Assembly (NCBI RefSeq): GCF_018437505.1 | Contig: NZ_CP072467.1 | Coordinates: forward strand, 2,356,001 to 2,420,000 | DNA length: 64,000 bases | From: Spiractinospora alimapuensis | Lineage (GTDB): Bacteria > Actinomycetota > Actinomycetes > Streptosporangiales > Streptosporangiaceae | Direction: 5' to 3' | Shown: one piece after another, positions 10,116-19,272 of the stretch | Layout of the letters: every line of letters starts with the position of its first letter | Numbering within the stretch: the stretch's first letter is position 1 | Position numbers and translations under genes: made by a program | Notes under the pieces: model-generated | What the model saw: the letters and a program-made list of their open reading frames with translations, nothing else | Told to the model about the DNA's origin: nothing | The model's database searches: none

Positions 10116-10715
10116 TCAGGTCGACGCGGTGAGCGCCCGCAGGGCGAAGGTGGCCACCAACCGGTGGGAGTCCTCCACCGTGGTCTCCGCGCGCAGCAGC
10201 GGCACGCGCTGGGACCCGATCAGCGCCATGATCAGACGTGAGACTGCGACGGTGTCGGTGACCACGAACTCTCCCGACTCCCCGCCCGCGGCGAGGATGT
10301 CGCCGAGAAGGCGGTGCATCGGCGCCACGTGCTCGGCGAGGGCCTGGTAGGCCTCGGGGCCGAGTGTCGCGCCGAGCTCCCCCGACGCCGGGTGCGGATG
10401 CTCGACGATGCCCTCGAGCTGGAGCAGCAGGAACCGGTCGAGGCGTTCGGCCGCGGTGTCCTCGGCCGTGACCCGGTCCTCGTAGCGCCGTACGAACAGC
10501 GCGGTGACCTCCTCGGCGAAGGCGAGCAGCAGGGCCGGCTTGTCCGGGAAGTAGTTGTACAGCGCGGTCCGCGTCACCCCGGCGGCCTCGGCCACCTCGG
10601 TCAGCGACACCGAGTCGATCCCCCGGTGACGGGTCAGCGCCGACACCGCTTCCAGGATGCGCTCCCGCGTCTGGGCGCGATGCTCGGCGATCGTGGCCGC
10701 GGAGATCTTCGGCAT
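10116..10715 (-). CDS. TetR-family regulator next to heme oxygenase
   Basis: 199 residues. The N-terminal HTH (about 14-60) reads TRERILEAVSALTRHRGIDS then LTEVAEAAGVTRTALYNYFPDK, a standard TetR recognition helix. The C-terminal ligand domain has no family I can name. It lies 138 bases downstream of the heme oxygenase gene on the same strand. A 16-base inverted repeat at 11598-11613 in front of heme oxygenase is a plausible target. Inferred role: repressor of heme degradation or an unrelated efflux target. Confidence 0.8.
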   Translation of the reverse strand: MPKISAATIAEHRAQTRERILEAVSALTRHRGIDSVSLTEVAEAAGVTRTALYNYFPDKPALLLAFAEEVTALFVRRYEDRVTAEDTAAERLDRFLLLQLEGIVEHPHPASGELGATLGPEAYQALAEHVAPMHRLLGDILAAGGESGEFVVTDTVAVSRLIMALIGSQRVPLLRAETTVEDSHRLVATFALRALTAST

Positions 10716-10853
10716 ACCCCCATCCTGGCACGCTGAGGCATGTCGAACGCGGCGGACGGAGCACGCCGTCGCGCCCCGTCCGCCGCGTGGACCCCGATGT
10801 GGGAGGCCGACGGAGTGCCAAGGTGGGCCCGCCCGCCGCCGCCACGAGGGTGT

Positions 10854-11519
10854 CTAGGCCGCCACCCGCGCACCGCGCGCCCGGCCCAGGGCCGCGAACA
10901 CCTCGACGTTGAGCTGGTAGGCGAGCCGCGTCTCACCGATCATCCGTTCCCGCTCCGCGTCGTCGACGGGGAGGGCGTCCAGGCCGGCCCGGTAGGCGTT
11001 CTTGAACTTCGGCAGGCTGTCCAGGGTGTCGAAGACGTAGAACTCCACCCCGCGCCGGTCGGTGAGTCCGTAGGTGCGCTCGGCGACCTGGCGAATGAAC
11101 TGCCCGCCGGACAGGTCGCCCATGTAGCGGGTGTAGTGGTGGGCGACGAAGCCGGCCGGCCACTCGGTCATCTGGCGGATCCGCGCGACGTAGGTCGTCG
11201 TGGGCAGGTTGGGCGCGATGGCCTGGCGCCATCCCTCCCCGTAGAGGAAGGCGAGGTCGCGCTCCAGTGCCGGAACGCGCTCCAGCTCGGGGAAGAGGAC
11301 GGAACCGGCGACGGGGTCGTCCCGCAGCGCGCGGGCGGTCTCCTCCAGGGCGACGTAGGCGAAGTAGTGCTGCGCCACCAGAGCGGCGAAGTCCTCGAGC
11401 GGCAGCTCCCCGTTGAGCAGCTCCTGTGTGTAGCCGTGGTCCTCGGCCGCCTGATGGTTCGACCAGGTGGCGGCCTTGATCGCGTCGGACAGGGGAGGTG
11501 TGTCCTGTGTCTCGCTCAA
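10854..11519 (-). CDS. Biliverdin-producing heme oxygenase
   Basis: 221-residue HO-1-type enzyme that opens heme to biliverdin, CO and iron. The proximal heme ligand is H22 in ATWSNHQAAE, and the distal helix motif GDLSGGQ is at 134-140. Length fits the bacterial HmuO/HO family. The start is TTG 11519 behind AAAGGGAA; the upstream in-frame extension (to 11564) lacks similarity. No heme importer is nearby, so the role could be iron recovery or heme detoxification. The downstream TetR gene may regulate it. Confidence 0.9.
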   Translation of the reverse strand: MSETQDTPPLSDAIKAATWSNHQAAEDHGYTQELLNGELPLEDFAALVAQHYFAYVALEETARALRDDPVAGSVLFPELERVPALERDLAFLYGEGWRQAIAPNLPTTTYVARIRQMTEWPAGFVAHHYTRYMGDLSGGQFIRQVAERTYGLTDRRGVEFYVFDTLDSLPKFKNAYRAGLDALPVDDAERERMIGETRLAYQLNVEVFAALGRARGARVAA

Positions 11520-11597
11520 CGGTTCCCTTTCGCCGAGGGCTGCGAAGTGTGGTTGTCGGACCACCCACGTGGGCGGCGAACGCCGTGCACAAGATTA

Positions 11598-11613
11598 TGA
11601 CGACACGACGTCA
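11598..11613 (-). promoter_or_regulatory. Putative operator overlapping the heme oxygenase promoter
   Basis: TGACGACACGACGTCA has perfect TGACG/CGTCA arms. On the minus strand it falls between TTGTTT and CATAAT, a weak -35/-10 pair 15 bases apart, about 80 bases before the heme oxygenase start. The position fits repression by the nearby TetR protein; this is inference. Confidence 0.4.
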
Positions 11614-11888
11614 GAAACAATGGAGAGAGGCGAGGCATGACTTTCCTGGTTTGACTGCCGCAAATATCATGGGTTGACCAGCCCTGTGGAGGGGGTTCCG
11701 CGCGCAGCCGCGGCCGGCCCCCAACGACGGGTTGCGGGCGGGGACAATCGGACTCACCATCCCCGTGCGGCCACGGTCCGCACGGATGCAGCGCGCCATG
11801 AGGACGCTGGACGGCAGGAACAGTGGGAGGGCAGGCGGACCACGGGCCATGTCCGAGGGTCGACGCCACTCACGAAAGGCGAAGAGCC

Positions 11889-13190
11889 ATGGAGACCGGG
11901 CCAGCGCGACGCATATCGTCGTCCGTCGCGGCCTCGATGGCCGCCGGTTCCGTGGACAGGGACGAGGCGACAGAGTTGGTGCCGAATCCGACCCAGAGGG
12001 CTGAGATCCTCCTGATCGAGGACGACCCACAAGACGCTTTCCTGGTGGAGGAACTCCTCGCGGAAACCGAGTTGGACGCCCAGATCACCTGGGCCGCGAC
12101 GCTGGCGGAAGCCCGCGAGGCCCTACCTGAGTTCCGTGGGTGCGTCCTGCTCGACATGAACCTTCCCGACGCCCGTGGTCGGGAACTGCTCAACGACGTA
12201 CTCACCACCGCGAAGAACGCGGTGGTCGTCGTGCTGACCGGGCTCGACGACGAGCACGAGGGCATACAGGCCGTCGCCGCCGGCGCGCAGGACTACCTCG
12301 TCAAGGGACAGGTGGACGGTCCCCTGCTGGCCCGTAGCATGCGCTACGCGGTCGAGCGGCAGCGCGCCGACGAGCAGGCTCGCCAGCTTCGCGAGGCGGA
12401 GTTGCACGCGCGGGAGAACATGCGGCTGGAACGCGGACTCCTCCCCCAGGTGCTCCTGGACCGGTCCCGGTTCGTCTGTCACTCCTTCTACCGCCCCGGC
12501 CGGAAACGCGCCCTCGTCGGAGGCGACTTCTACGACGCCGTCCACCGGGACGGAACCACGCACATCATCATCGGTGACGTCAGTGGACACGGGCCGGACG
12601 AGGCCGCTCTGGGCGTCAGCATGCGTATCGCCTGGCGCGCGCTGGTGATGGGCGGGGTGACCGAGGCGGCGCTGATACCGGCACTGGAGGAGATCCTCGT
12701 CAGCGAACGCGGACAACAGGAGATGTACGCGACGCTGTGCCAGGTGAGCGTGGACGACGGCAGCGACCGGCTGCGGGTCCGCCTGTTCGGCCATCCCCCG
12801 CCGCTCATGACCGGTCCGGCGATCGGCATGACCCATCCGGGCGCTGTCCCCAACGAGATCACGGAGCTGCGGACCGACCCGCACCCACCGCTGGGGACGC
12901 TACCGCCGCATGACCTGCCGCAGTATCCCGAGGCCGCCGAGCACCATTTCCCGGCGGGAAGCGCGCTGTTGCTGTACACCGACGGCCTGCTGGACGCGCA
13001 CGACGGCTCGGCCGACCGCCCTCGCATCGGGCTGGATGGGCTGCGCCAACTGGTGAAGACGACGAGCACGGCCGGTTCCCCCGTCGCCGAGCTGCCCAAG
13101 GTCGTGGTGGACGCGGCCGAGCAGCGCAACGGCGGCCCGTTGCAGGACGACGTCGCGATGCTGCTCATCACCGACCGGACCAACCCGTGA
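11889..13190 (+). CDS. Response regulator with PP2C (RsbU/SpoIIE) phosphatase output
   Basis: 433 residues: a short N-terminal tail, a receiver domain at about 38-145 (acidic pair E44/D45/D46, phosphoacceptor D89 in LLDMNLPD, K139 in DYLVKG), a helical linker, and a PP2C domain from about 190 with metal-site motifs GGDFYD (211-216) and IGDVSGHG (228-235), ending DDVAMLL. Such proteins dephosphorylate anti-anti-sigma factors when the receiver is phosphorylated. ATG 11889 was chosen after AAGGCGAAGAG. The stop overlaps the start of the histidine kinase gene (GTGA), so the two are coupled. Confidence 0.88.
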   Translation: METGPARRISSSVAASMAAGSVDRDEATELVPNPTQRAEILLIEDDPQDAFLVEELLAETELDAQITWAATLAEAREALPEFRGCVLLDMNLPDARGRELLNDVLTTAKNAVVVVLTGLDDEHEGIQAVAAGAQDYLVKGQVDGPLLARSMRYAVERQRADEQARQLREAELHARENMRLERGLLPQVLLDRSRFVCHSFYRPGRKRALVGGDFYDAVHRDGTTHIIIGDVSGHGPDEAALGVSMRIAWRALVMGGVTEAALIPALEEILVSERGQQEMYATLCQVSVDDGSDRLRVRLFGHPPPLMTGPAIGMTHPGAVPNEITELRTDPHPPLGTLPPHDLPQYPEAAEHHFPAGSALLLYTDGLLDAHDGSADRPRIGLDGLRQLVKTTSTAGSPVAELPKVVVDAAEQRNGGPLQDDVAMLLITDRTNP

Positions 13191-14995
13191 GTGATGACGA
13201 CCCCGCTGGCACCCCCTCGGCCGGCGGCACCGACGGCGACCCCTCCTCTTCCGACAGATCGCGCTCCGACCAGGACGCCGGCTCCGCGGGCTCGGGGAAA
13301 CCGTCCGCGCGCGACGGCACCCGGGGCGCGTCTGGGACGCGGGGCGGAGTTGGGGCCGAACGGACGGCCAACGCCACGAAGGCTTCCGTCAATGATGGGG
13401 CGACGGGTGCCGCGGACCGGCGGGGGAAGGCGCCGTGGTCGCTGCGTCGCCGGGTCACCACCCTGCTCGCGACGGTCAGCGTCATCCTCGTCGGTGCCGT
13501 CTTCACCATCACCCTCAGCGCGCTGCAGGCGCGGGACAGCATGCTGGCACAGGTCGACGAGTTGGGGCCGTCCCAGATCGCGGTCCAGCAGATGATGGCG
13601 GCCTACGCCAACGAGGAAACCAGCGTCCGCAGCTACATCCAGACCCAGGATCCCGACTACCTCGCCGCCTACGAAGAGGCGCGCGACCTGCAGTACGAGA
13701 GCCTGAACACGCTGGAGGACCTCGACAACGAGGAGATCACCCAGAGCCTGGACGAGGTCGCCGAGGCGGCGGAGGCGTGGAACACCGAGTTCGCCGAGCC
13801 CGCGATCGCCACGGTGAACCGGGGCGACGAGGTCACCCGGGAGGACCGGCGCGAAGGCCGAGAACTGTTCAACGACCTGCGCTCGGCGTCCGTCCAGGCA
13901 CGGGACCAGATCATCTCCGAGACCGAGGCCGCTCAGGATGATCTTCGCGCCGCGACACAGCAGCTCATCGCGCTGTTGGTTCTCGTCGGCGTGGTGGTCG
14001 TCGCGCTCCTCATCTTCGTGTGGGTCCTGCTGCAGGACTGGGTGCTTCGCCCACTCGACGAGCTGGGCCGCCACCTGCAGCAGGTCTCCGAGGGGCACTA
14101 CCAGCACCGCATCGAGTTGCGGGCTCCGCCGGAGATCGAGCGGGTCGGGCTGGAGGTGGACTCGATGCGCGAGCGCATCGTCGCCGACCTGGACGAGGTG
14201 GCGCGGGCCCGGCGTACGCTGCAGAAGCAGTCGGAGCTGCTCAGCCGGCAGACCGCGGAGCTTCGACGCTCCAACGAGGAGCTGGAGCAGTTCGCCTACG
14301 CCTCGCACGACCTCCAAGAGCCCCTGCGCAAGGTGGCGAGCTTCTGTCAACTGTTGCAGCGCCGTTACCACGGGCAGCTCGACGAGCGCGCGGACAACTA
14401 CATCGACTTCGCGGTCGAGGGCGCCAAACGGATGCAGGCCCTGATCAGCGGGCTGCTGGCCTTCTCCCGGGTCGGGCGCACCCACAACTTCACGCCGGTG
14501 TCCCTCAACGACACCTACGAGTCGGCGCTGCGCAGCCTCGGCTCGGCCATCGAGGAGACCGGCGCCACGGTGACCAGCGACGATCTCCCCACGGTCCACG
14601 GGGACAAGACGCTGCTCACTCAGGTGTTCTTCAACCTGATCGGCAACGCGATCAAGTTCCGCGGCGAGGAGGCTCCCGTGGTACGCGTTACCGTGGAGGA
14701 ACGGGAGGGCGAATGGGTCTTCTCCTGTACCGACAACGGTATCGGGATCGAACCACAGTACGCTGACCGCATCTTCGCGCTGTTCCAGCGGCTCCAGCCG
14801 CGGGACAAGTACGGAGGCACCGGCATCGGCCTGGCCATGTGCCGGAAGATCGTGGAGTTCCACGGTGGGCGTATCTGGTTGGATCCCGAATGGAACGGAC
14901 CAGGGACCCGTATCCGTTGGTCTCTACCGACGCGTTCCTCCACAGAGGACGACGAAGCGACGCAGGAACCAGGGGCGACCGAGAGTGGCCGGTGA
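13187..14995 (+). CDS. Membrane sensor histidine kinase with CHASE3-like sensor and HAMP
   Basis: 602 residues. A disordered charged N-tail (1-85) precedes TM1 (about 90-112), an extracytoplasmic helical CHASE3-like region (113-258), TM2 (259-282), HAMP (283-335), a coiled coil, a HisKA box FAYASHDLQEPLRK with H374, and an HATPase with N-box NLIGNAIKF, DNGIGIE and GGTGIGLAMC. The kinase half is of the phytochrome-like class that often pairs with stand-alone receivers. It overlaps the PP2C response regulator upstream and is followed 45 bases later by a receiver-only gene, forming a three-gene module. The GTG start is set by the overlap. Confidence 0.87.
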   Translation: MSDDDPAGTPSAGGTDGDPSSSDRSRSDQDAGSAGSGKPSARDGTRGASGTRGGVGAERTANATKASVNDGATGAADRRGKAPWSLRRRVTTLLATVSVILVGAVFTITLSALQARDSMLAQVDELGPSQIAVQQMMAAYANEETSVRSYIQTQDPDYLAAYEEARDLQYESLNTLEDLDNEEITQSLDEVAEAAEAWNTEFAEPAIATVNRGDEVTREDRREGRELFNDLRSASVQARDQIISETEAAQDDLRAATQQLIALLVLVGVVVVALLIFVWVLLQDWVLRPLDELGRHLQQVSEGHYQHRIELRAPPEIERVGLEVDSMRERIVADLDEVARARRTLQKQSELLSRQTAELRRSNEELEQFAYASHDLQEPLRKVASFCQLLQRRYHGQLDERADNYIDFAVEGAKRMQALISGLLAFSRVGRTHNFTPVSLNDTYESALRSLGSAIEETGATVTSDDLPTVHGDKTLLTQVFFNLIGNAIKFRGEEAPVVRVTVEEREGEWVFSCTDNGIGIEPQYADRIFALFQRLQPRDKYGGTGIGLAMCRKIVEFHGGRIWLDPEWNGPGTRIRWSLPTRSSTEDDEATQEPGATESGR

Positions 14996-15040
14996 CCGAA
15001 CCGGCTTCTCGGAGATTCCCGTGTCCAGACAGGGACGACA

Positions 15041-15487
15041 ATGAGCGAGGTCGTGATGGTGCAGCCGATCGAGGTGCTGCTCGTCGAGGACGAGCCGGGC
15101 GACGTCCTCATGACCCGGGAAGCCTTCAAGGAACACCAACTCGGTAACCGTCTGCACGTGGTCTCCGACGGGGTGGAGGCGATGCGGTTCCTTCGCCAGG
15201 AGGAGGACCACGCCGACGCTCCCCGGCCCCACCTGATCCTGCTCGACCTCAACCTCCCCGGCAAAGACGGTCGGGAGGTACTCGCGGAGATCAAGGGCGA
15301 CCCGGCGCTGGCCCACATCCCCGTCGTCGTGCTCACGACGTCGGAGTCCCAGGAGGACATCGTCCGCAGCTATCAACTGCACGCGAGCGCTTACGTGACG
15401 AAACCAGTCGATTTCGAGCAGTTCGTGACCGTGGTCCGTCAGATCGACGAGTTCTTCGTCACCGTGGTGCGCCTGCCCGAGGCCTAG
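15041..15487 (+). CDS. Single-domain response regulator (Rcp1-like)
   Basis: 148 residues, receiver domain only: LLVEDEPGD (acidic cluster E16/D17), phosphoacceptor D69 in LLDLNLPG, T100 and K121 in YVTKPVD. The inserted loop EEDHADAPRPH and the C-terminus resemble cyanobacterial Rcp1-type receivers that partner phytochrome-class kinases. It most likely receives phosphate from the kinase just upstream and may relay it to the PP2C regulator; that circuit is inference. ATG 15041 follows AGGGACG; ATG 15056 is an alternative. Confidence 0.87.
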   Translation: MSEVVMVQPIEVLLVEDEPGDVLMTREAFKEHQLGNRLHVVSDGVEAMRFLRQEEDHADAPRPHLILLDLNLPGKDGREVLAEIKGDPALAHIPVVVLTTSESQEDIVRSYQLHASAYVTKPVDFEQFVTVVRQIDEFFVTVVRLPEA

Positions 15488-15507
15488 TGCTTGGATACGG
15501 TGGCTTT

Positions 15508-16020
15508 ATGAGTCTGCCGGAGCCTCGCGACCCCGCACAGCCCTACCGAGTGTGCCTGGTCTGTCTCGGGAACATCTGCCGCTCGCCGATGGCGGAGCAG
15601 GTGGTGCGCACCGAGCTCGAACGTGCCGGTCTGGACGGTGCCGTCCGTGTCGACAGCGCCGGTACCGGGAGTTGGCACATCGGGTCACCCATGGACGACA
15701 GGGCCGCGTCCACACTGCGCATCCACGGATACCTGACCGATCACGTCGCCCGCCGGTTCGACCCCGAGTGGTTCGCCGACCGGGACCTCGTGCTGGCGAT
15801 GGACGCCGACAACCAGGCCGATCTCGTCCGCGTGGCGCCGGCGGGCGACCGTGACCGGATCCGTCTGTTCCTGTCCTTCGCCGCCGACGGCGGCCCGCAC
15901 GCCGAGGTCCCCGACCCCTACTACGGCGGGGACGACGGCTTCACGACCGTCCTCAACATGATCGAAGGCGCGAGCAAGGGGCTGGTGAGCGAGATCGCCC
16001 AGACCCTGCGTCGGCGATGA
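15508..16020 (+). CDS. Low-molecular-weight protein tyrosine phosphatase
   Basis: 170 residues. The phosphate loop CLGNICRS (C19, R25) fits Cx5R, and the general acid Asp lies in VPDPYYGG near residue 140, the LMW-PTP signature. It removes phosphate from protein tyrosine and could act on phospho-proteins or sugar-phosphate-derived substrates. ATG 15508 was preferred to the frame opening at 15487, which would overlap the preceding stop. The stop overlaps the next start as ATGA, so it is translated together with the fructosamine kinase-like gene, a pairing that suggests sugar or protein-repair function. Confidence 0.87.
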   Translation: MSLPEPRDPAQPYRVCLVCLGNICRSPMAEQVVRTELERAGLDGAVRVDSAGTGSWHIGSPMDDRAASTLRIHGYLTDHVARRFDPEWFADRDLVLAMDADNQADLVRVAPAGDRDRIRLFLSFAADGGPHAEVPDPYYGGDDGFTTVLNMIEGASKGLVSEIAQTLRRR

Positions 16021-16867
16021 CCGTCGCCGCGCGGATCTCCGACGTCATCGGACTCCCCGTGCGGGAGGCCCGGGCCCTGGGGCGCAGCCACGACTGGTCG
16101 CTCTACCGCCTCGACCTGGCGGACGCGGGGCACGGGTTCGCCAAGGTCGCCGACGTGCCACACGTGGGCCTGTTCGACGCCGAGGCGCGCGGCTTGCGCT
16201 GGCTGGGTGCCGCGCGGGCGGCGCCGGTCCCGGACGTCCTCGGGTGGTCGGCGGAGCTTCTCGCGCTGAGGTGGGTGCCCGACACTCCCGCCAGCGCGTC
16301 GCGGCACGCCGGTTCGGGGCACGGCTCGCGAGGATGCACGACGCCGGCGCCGAGTCCTTCGGCGCGGACTGGTCGGGGTACATCGGTCCACTGCCACTCG
16401 ACAACACGCCCTCGACCGACTGGTCGGAGTTCTACGCCCGACGGCGCCTGCTCCCCTACCTGCGACGGGCCAGTGACGTCGGCGCGCTGCGACCCGCCGA
16501 CGTGGCCTTGGTGGAACGGGTGATTGAACGGTTGCCGGAGCTTGCCGGCCCGAGTGAGCCTCCGGCACGGATCCACGGCGATCTGTGGAGCGGCAACGTG
16601 CTCTGGCAACCAGACACCGCCACCGTCATCGACCCTGCCGCACACGGTGGACACCGCGAGACCGACCTGGCGATGCTCGCCCTGTTCGGTCTCCCGCACC
16701 TGGAGGAGGTCCTCGCCGCCTACCAGGAGGAAACCCCGCTCGCCGACGGGTGGCGTCAGCGGGTGCCCCTGCACCAGCTCCATCCTCTCCTCGTCCACGC
16801 CGCCCTGTTCGGCTCGGGCTACCGTGCCGCCACCCGGGACGCCGCCAAGGCCGCGCTACGCGGGTGA
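16017..16867 (+). pseudogene. Fructosamine kinase-family protein, split by one missing base
   Basis: The first part (16017 to about 16285) encodes LGRSHDWSLYRLDLAD and GLFDAEARGLRWLG, the N-lobe of the fructosamine kinase/aminoglycoside phosphotransferase fold. From about 16290 the homology continues in another frame with RRFGARLARMHDAGAESFGA, catalytic RIHGDLWSGNVLW, the metal Asp in VIDPAAHGGHRETDLAML, and a normal C-terminus. One added base between 16285 and 16300 restores 283 residues, the usual family size. The family phosphorylates ketoamines so that they fall off glycated proteins. It is coupled by ATGA to the phosphatase gene. Either a sequencing deletion or a recent mutation. Confidence 0.75.
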
Positions 16868-16965
16868 GAGTCCGGCCATCTCCACCGCACACTCAGGAAT
16901 CCCCCGGCCTGACACGGAGTTTTCGCCAAAGAGGGACACCGGGAACCGAGGATGGGGTGGTCACG

Positions 16966-17595
16966 ATGACCGATCAGAGCACCACCGCTGGGGAGCCGCG
17001 CGACGCGGACCGATGGAACGCCATGTACGAGTCGCGGAGGAAGGTGTTCAGCGGCGAACCCAACGGGGTTCTCGTCGCCGAGGTCACCGACCTCCCGCCG
17101 GGCCAGGCGCTGGACGTGGGCTGCGGTGAGGGCGCGGACGCGCTGTGGCTGGCACGCCGCGGCTGGCTGGTGACCGCGGTGGACATCTCGCAGGTCGCCC
17201 TGAAACGTGCGGCGGCCGCCGGTTCCGACCTCGCGGAACGCATCGCGTGGGCCCACGCGGACCTCGCCGTCGTCCCCCCGCCCGTCGCCGCGTTCGACCT
17301 CGTGTCGGTCCAGTACTTCCCGATCCCGCGTGACCCCGCCCACACGCCCCTGCCCGGCCTGCTGGCCGCGGTCGCCACCGGCGGGACCCTGCTGGTCGTC
17401 AGCCACGACTTCGCCGACCTCCCCCCGGACCGCGACCTCGACCCACGGGACTACTACCAGCCCGCCGACATCGCCGACCTGCTGACCGACGACTGGACCA
17501 TCCAGGTCAACGAGACACGTCCCCGCCCCGGCACACCACCGGAAGGCACCCACCACACGAGGGACACAGTGTTGCGCGCGCGACGCGCGCGGTGA
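16966..17595 (+). CDS. Class I SAM-dependent methyltransferase (TehB-like)
   Basis: 209 residues. WNAMYESRRKVFSGEPNGVL is followed by motif I LDVGCGEGADALWLA (about 49-63), VDISQVAL as motif II and the adenine/acceptor region AHADLAVVPPPVAAFDLV. This is the TehB/thiopurine-like family of small-molecule methyltransferases. Substrate unknown. ATG 16966 follows GGATGGGG. It ends just before a strong hairpin that separates it from the convergent ATPase gene. Confidence 0.8.
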   Translation: MTDQSTTAGEPRDADRWNAMYESRRKVFSGEPNGVLVAEVTDLPPGQALDVGCGEGADALWLARRGWLVTAVDISQVALKRAAAAGSDLAERIAWAHADLAVVPPPVAAFDLVSVQYFPIPRDPAHTPLPGLLAAVATGGTLLVVSHDFADLPPDRDLDPRDYYQPADIADLLTDDWTIQVNETRPRPGTPPEGTHHTRDTVLRARRAR

Positions 17596-17636
17596 GATGG
17601 GCGAGCCCAATGGGTGCTACGTCGCCCGGTAGGGGT

Positions 17637-17674
17637 CCGGCCGGGGGTGGGAGGGGGCTCGTGCCCCCGGCCGG
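17637..17674. terminator. Strong hairpin terminator between convergent genes
   Basis: Perfect 11-base arms CCGGCCGGGGG / CCCCCGGCCGG with a 16-base loop, then GGTTTGTGGGGGTT. It lies between the ends of the methyltransferase (17595) and the minus-strand ATPase gene (17687) and could stop transcription from both sides. Confidence 0.6.
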
Positions 17675-17686
17675 GGTTTGTGGGGG

Positions 17687-18103
17687 TTAGGTGGTGGTGA
17701 GTTTGGCGGTGATGGTGTGGTGGTTGGCGAATTTGAGGGCGCGCCACCAGTCGCTGTGCGCTTCGACGAGCCACAACCCTTGGCCGGATTCGGGGAGCCC
17801 GTCCGCGTTTCCGCGTGGTCGTTTGTAGGGCGGGTAGGGGGCTCCGTTGTCGGTGACACTCAGGTAGAGGGTCGAGTCCTGGAACTCGGTGTGCACGGTG
17901 TAGGTGCCACCCGGTTTCCCGCTACGGGAATGCTTGACCGCGTTCGTCGCGAATTCGGAGGCGATCAGGACCGCGCGATCGGCAGTGTCTTGGTTGACTC
18001 CGTGGAGTGCGCATTGTTCGCTCACCCACGCGCGGGCGAGTGCGACGGTTTCCGGAACGCCGTCCAGGGTCTTCTCGGGGGTTGTTGGGGTGATCGGCCT
18101 CAT
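17687..18103 (-). CDS. Anti-sigma-like ATP-binding protein (HATPase_c_2, RsbW type)
   Basis: 138 residues with a GHKL ATPase fold: VLIASEFATNAVKHSRSGKPG is the N-box, VTDNGAPYP the G1 box and ESGQGLWLVEAHSD the G2 box. No histidine-phosphorylation domain is present, as in the many RsbW-like proteins of streptomycetes. I chose the methionine at 18103; the open frame continues upstream without similarity. Divergent from the XRE regulator and DUF397 genes, a combination recurrent in actinobacteria and linked to development and antibiotic control. Confidence 0.8.
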   Translation of the reverse strand: MRPITPTTPEKTLDGVPETVALARAWVSEQCALHGVNQDTADRAVLIASEFATNAVKHSRSGKPGGTYTVHTEFQDSTLYLSVTDNGAPYPPYKRPRGNADGLPESGQGLWLVEAHSDWWRALKFANHHTITAKLTTT

Positions 18104-18462
18104 CACACGCCACCACCCACAACACGCATAGGGCCGGTCGCGAGCACCGACGACACCGTCGACGGATGCGTCAACGCCACCCCGCAGGACCGGCAGCAGG
18201 TCCACGCCACCGACTCGAACACGTAGCGCCGGATCCGCGCGGGACCACGACGCCGAAACCACACACGGCCGTTAAGGTCAGACACGTCCATCTGGCTACC
18301 TCCAGTTGGGCCACGCCCGGATAGAAGTCCTCTATCGCGGGGGTCTCTTACTGGAACGGGTCCACTTTCGCGCGTGCCTCAAAGATTCGCTACATACTTC
18401 AAGGTCGCGAATGAGATTGGGGTTATCCCACTTGAATGAGGTTGCTTGTGCTTAAATGGGGC

Positions 18463-19272
18463 ATGGATCATCTACAGAAGGAGATCAACGTACGGTTAGG
18501 CCGTGAGATCAGTCGACTGCGGCGCTATTCCCGATACACACAGTCCAGACTGGCGGCCGAGGTAGGGGTGAGCCAGACGCATATCGGGAACATCGAACGC
18601 GGGGAACGAACACCCGATGTCCGTCTCGTGGCGGACATCGACAGTGCGCTGAACGCCAAGGGCCGCCTGGACAAGCTGTGGGCGACACTGTCTGGTGATG
18701 GCGAACCCGTGTGGCTGGACGACCTTGCACAGATCGAGCGCGAGGCCGTCTCTGTCATGGAATGTCACAACGCGTTGTTCCCCGCCTTACTGCAAACCGA
18801 GGCATATGCCGAGGTAGTGACCCAATGCACCTCACCCTGGGCAACTGGGGAGGAGATTCGGTCGACGGTTCAGGGCCGTATGAAACGAGCGACGTGGTTC
18901 GCGGAATCGACGACCCCTAGCTACCGTGTCGTCCTGGATCACTCGGTGATCACGCGCACCGTGGGGAAAGCCGCAACGTCTGCCAACCAGCTAGCGCACG
19001 TCATTGCACTAATCGAACGACGCCGGATCTCTGCCCAGCTCGTCGCCCAGGGGTGCCACCCCGGACTCGGGGGGCCATTCGCGCTGATAGCATCACCGAC
19101 GGCGCCAGATGTCGTATATGTCGAGTCTGCGGATGCGGGGCGCATGGTCGACGATCCGGTTCGCGTACAGCAATTCAGGCTGCTCTTCAGCGATATCCAA
19201 GCGGTCGCCCTCTCCCCAGAGGAGTCGCTGCAGCGCATGCGTGACGAGTTGGAGAAAGTGACCCATGATTGA
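18463..19272 (+). CDS. XRE-family regulator with DUF5753 domain
   Basis: 269 residues. The HTH_31/XRE domain is at about 8-65 (REISRLRRYSRYTQSRLAAE, then VGVSQTHIGNIERGERTPD), followed by a DUF5753 domain including YRVVLDHSVITR, QLAHVIALIE and GGPFALIASPTAPDVVYVE. These regulators are paired with DUF397 proteins throughout filamentous actinobacteria. The start is uncertain: ATG 18463 or ATG 18436; neither has a clear ribosome site and a leaderless transcript is possible. The region is AT-richer than its neighbours, which suggests acquisition. The stop overlaps the DUF397 start by eight bases. Confidence 0.82.
   Translation: MDHLQKEINVRLGREISRLRRYSRYTQSRLAAEVGVSQTHIGNIERGERTPDVRLVADIDSALNAKGRLDKLWATLSGDGEPVWLDDLAQIEREAVSVMECHNALFPALLQTEAYAEVVTQCTSPWATGEEIRSTVQGRMKRATWFAESTTPSYRVVLDHSVITRTVGKAATSANQLAHVIALIERRRISAQLVAQGCHPGLGGPFALIASPTAPDVVYVESADAGRMVDDPVRVQQFRLLFSDIQAVALSPEESLQRMRDELEKVTHD

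Noticed and set aside
12530-14863. Long minus-strand frame (777 codons)
   Set aside because: Antisense to the PP2C and kinase genes, which have full domain motifs; the long open frame is a result of GC-rich codon bias.
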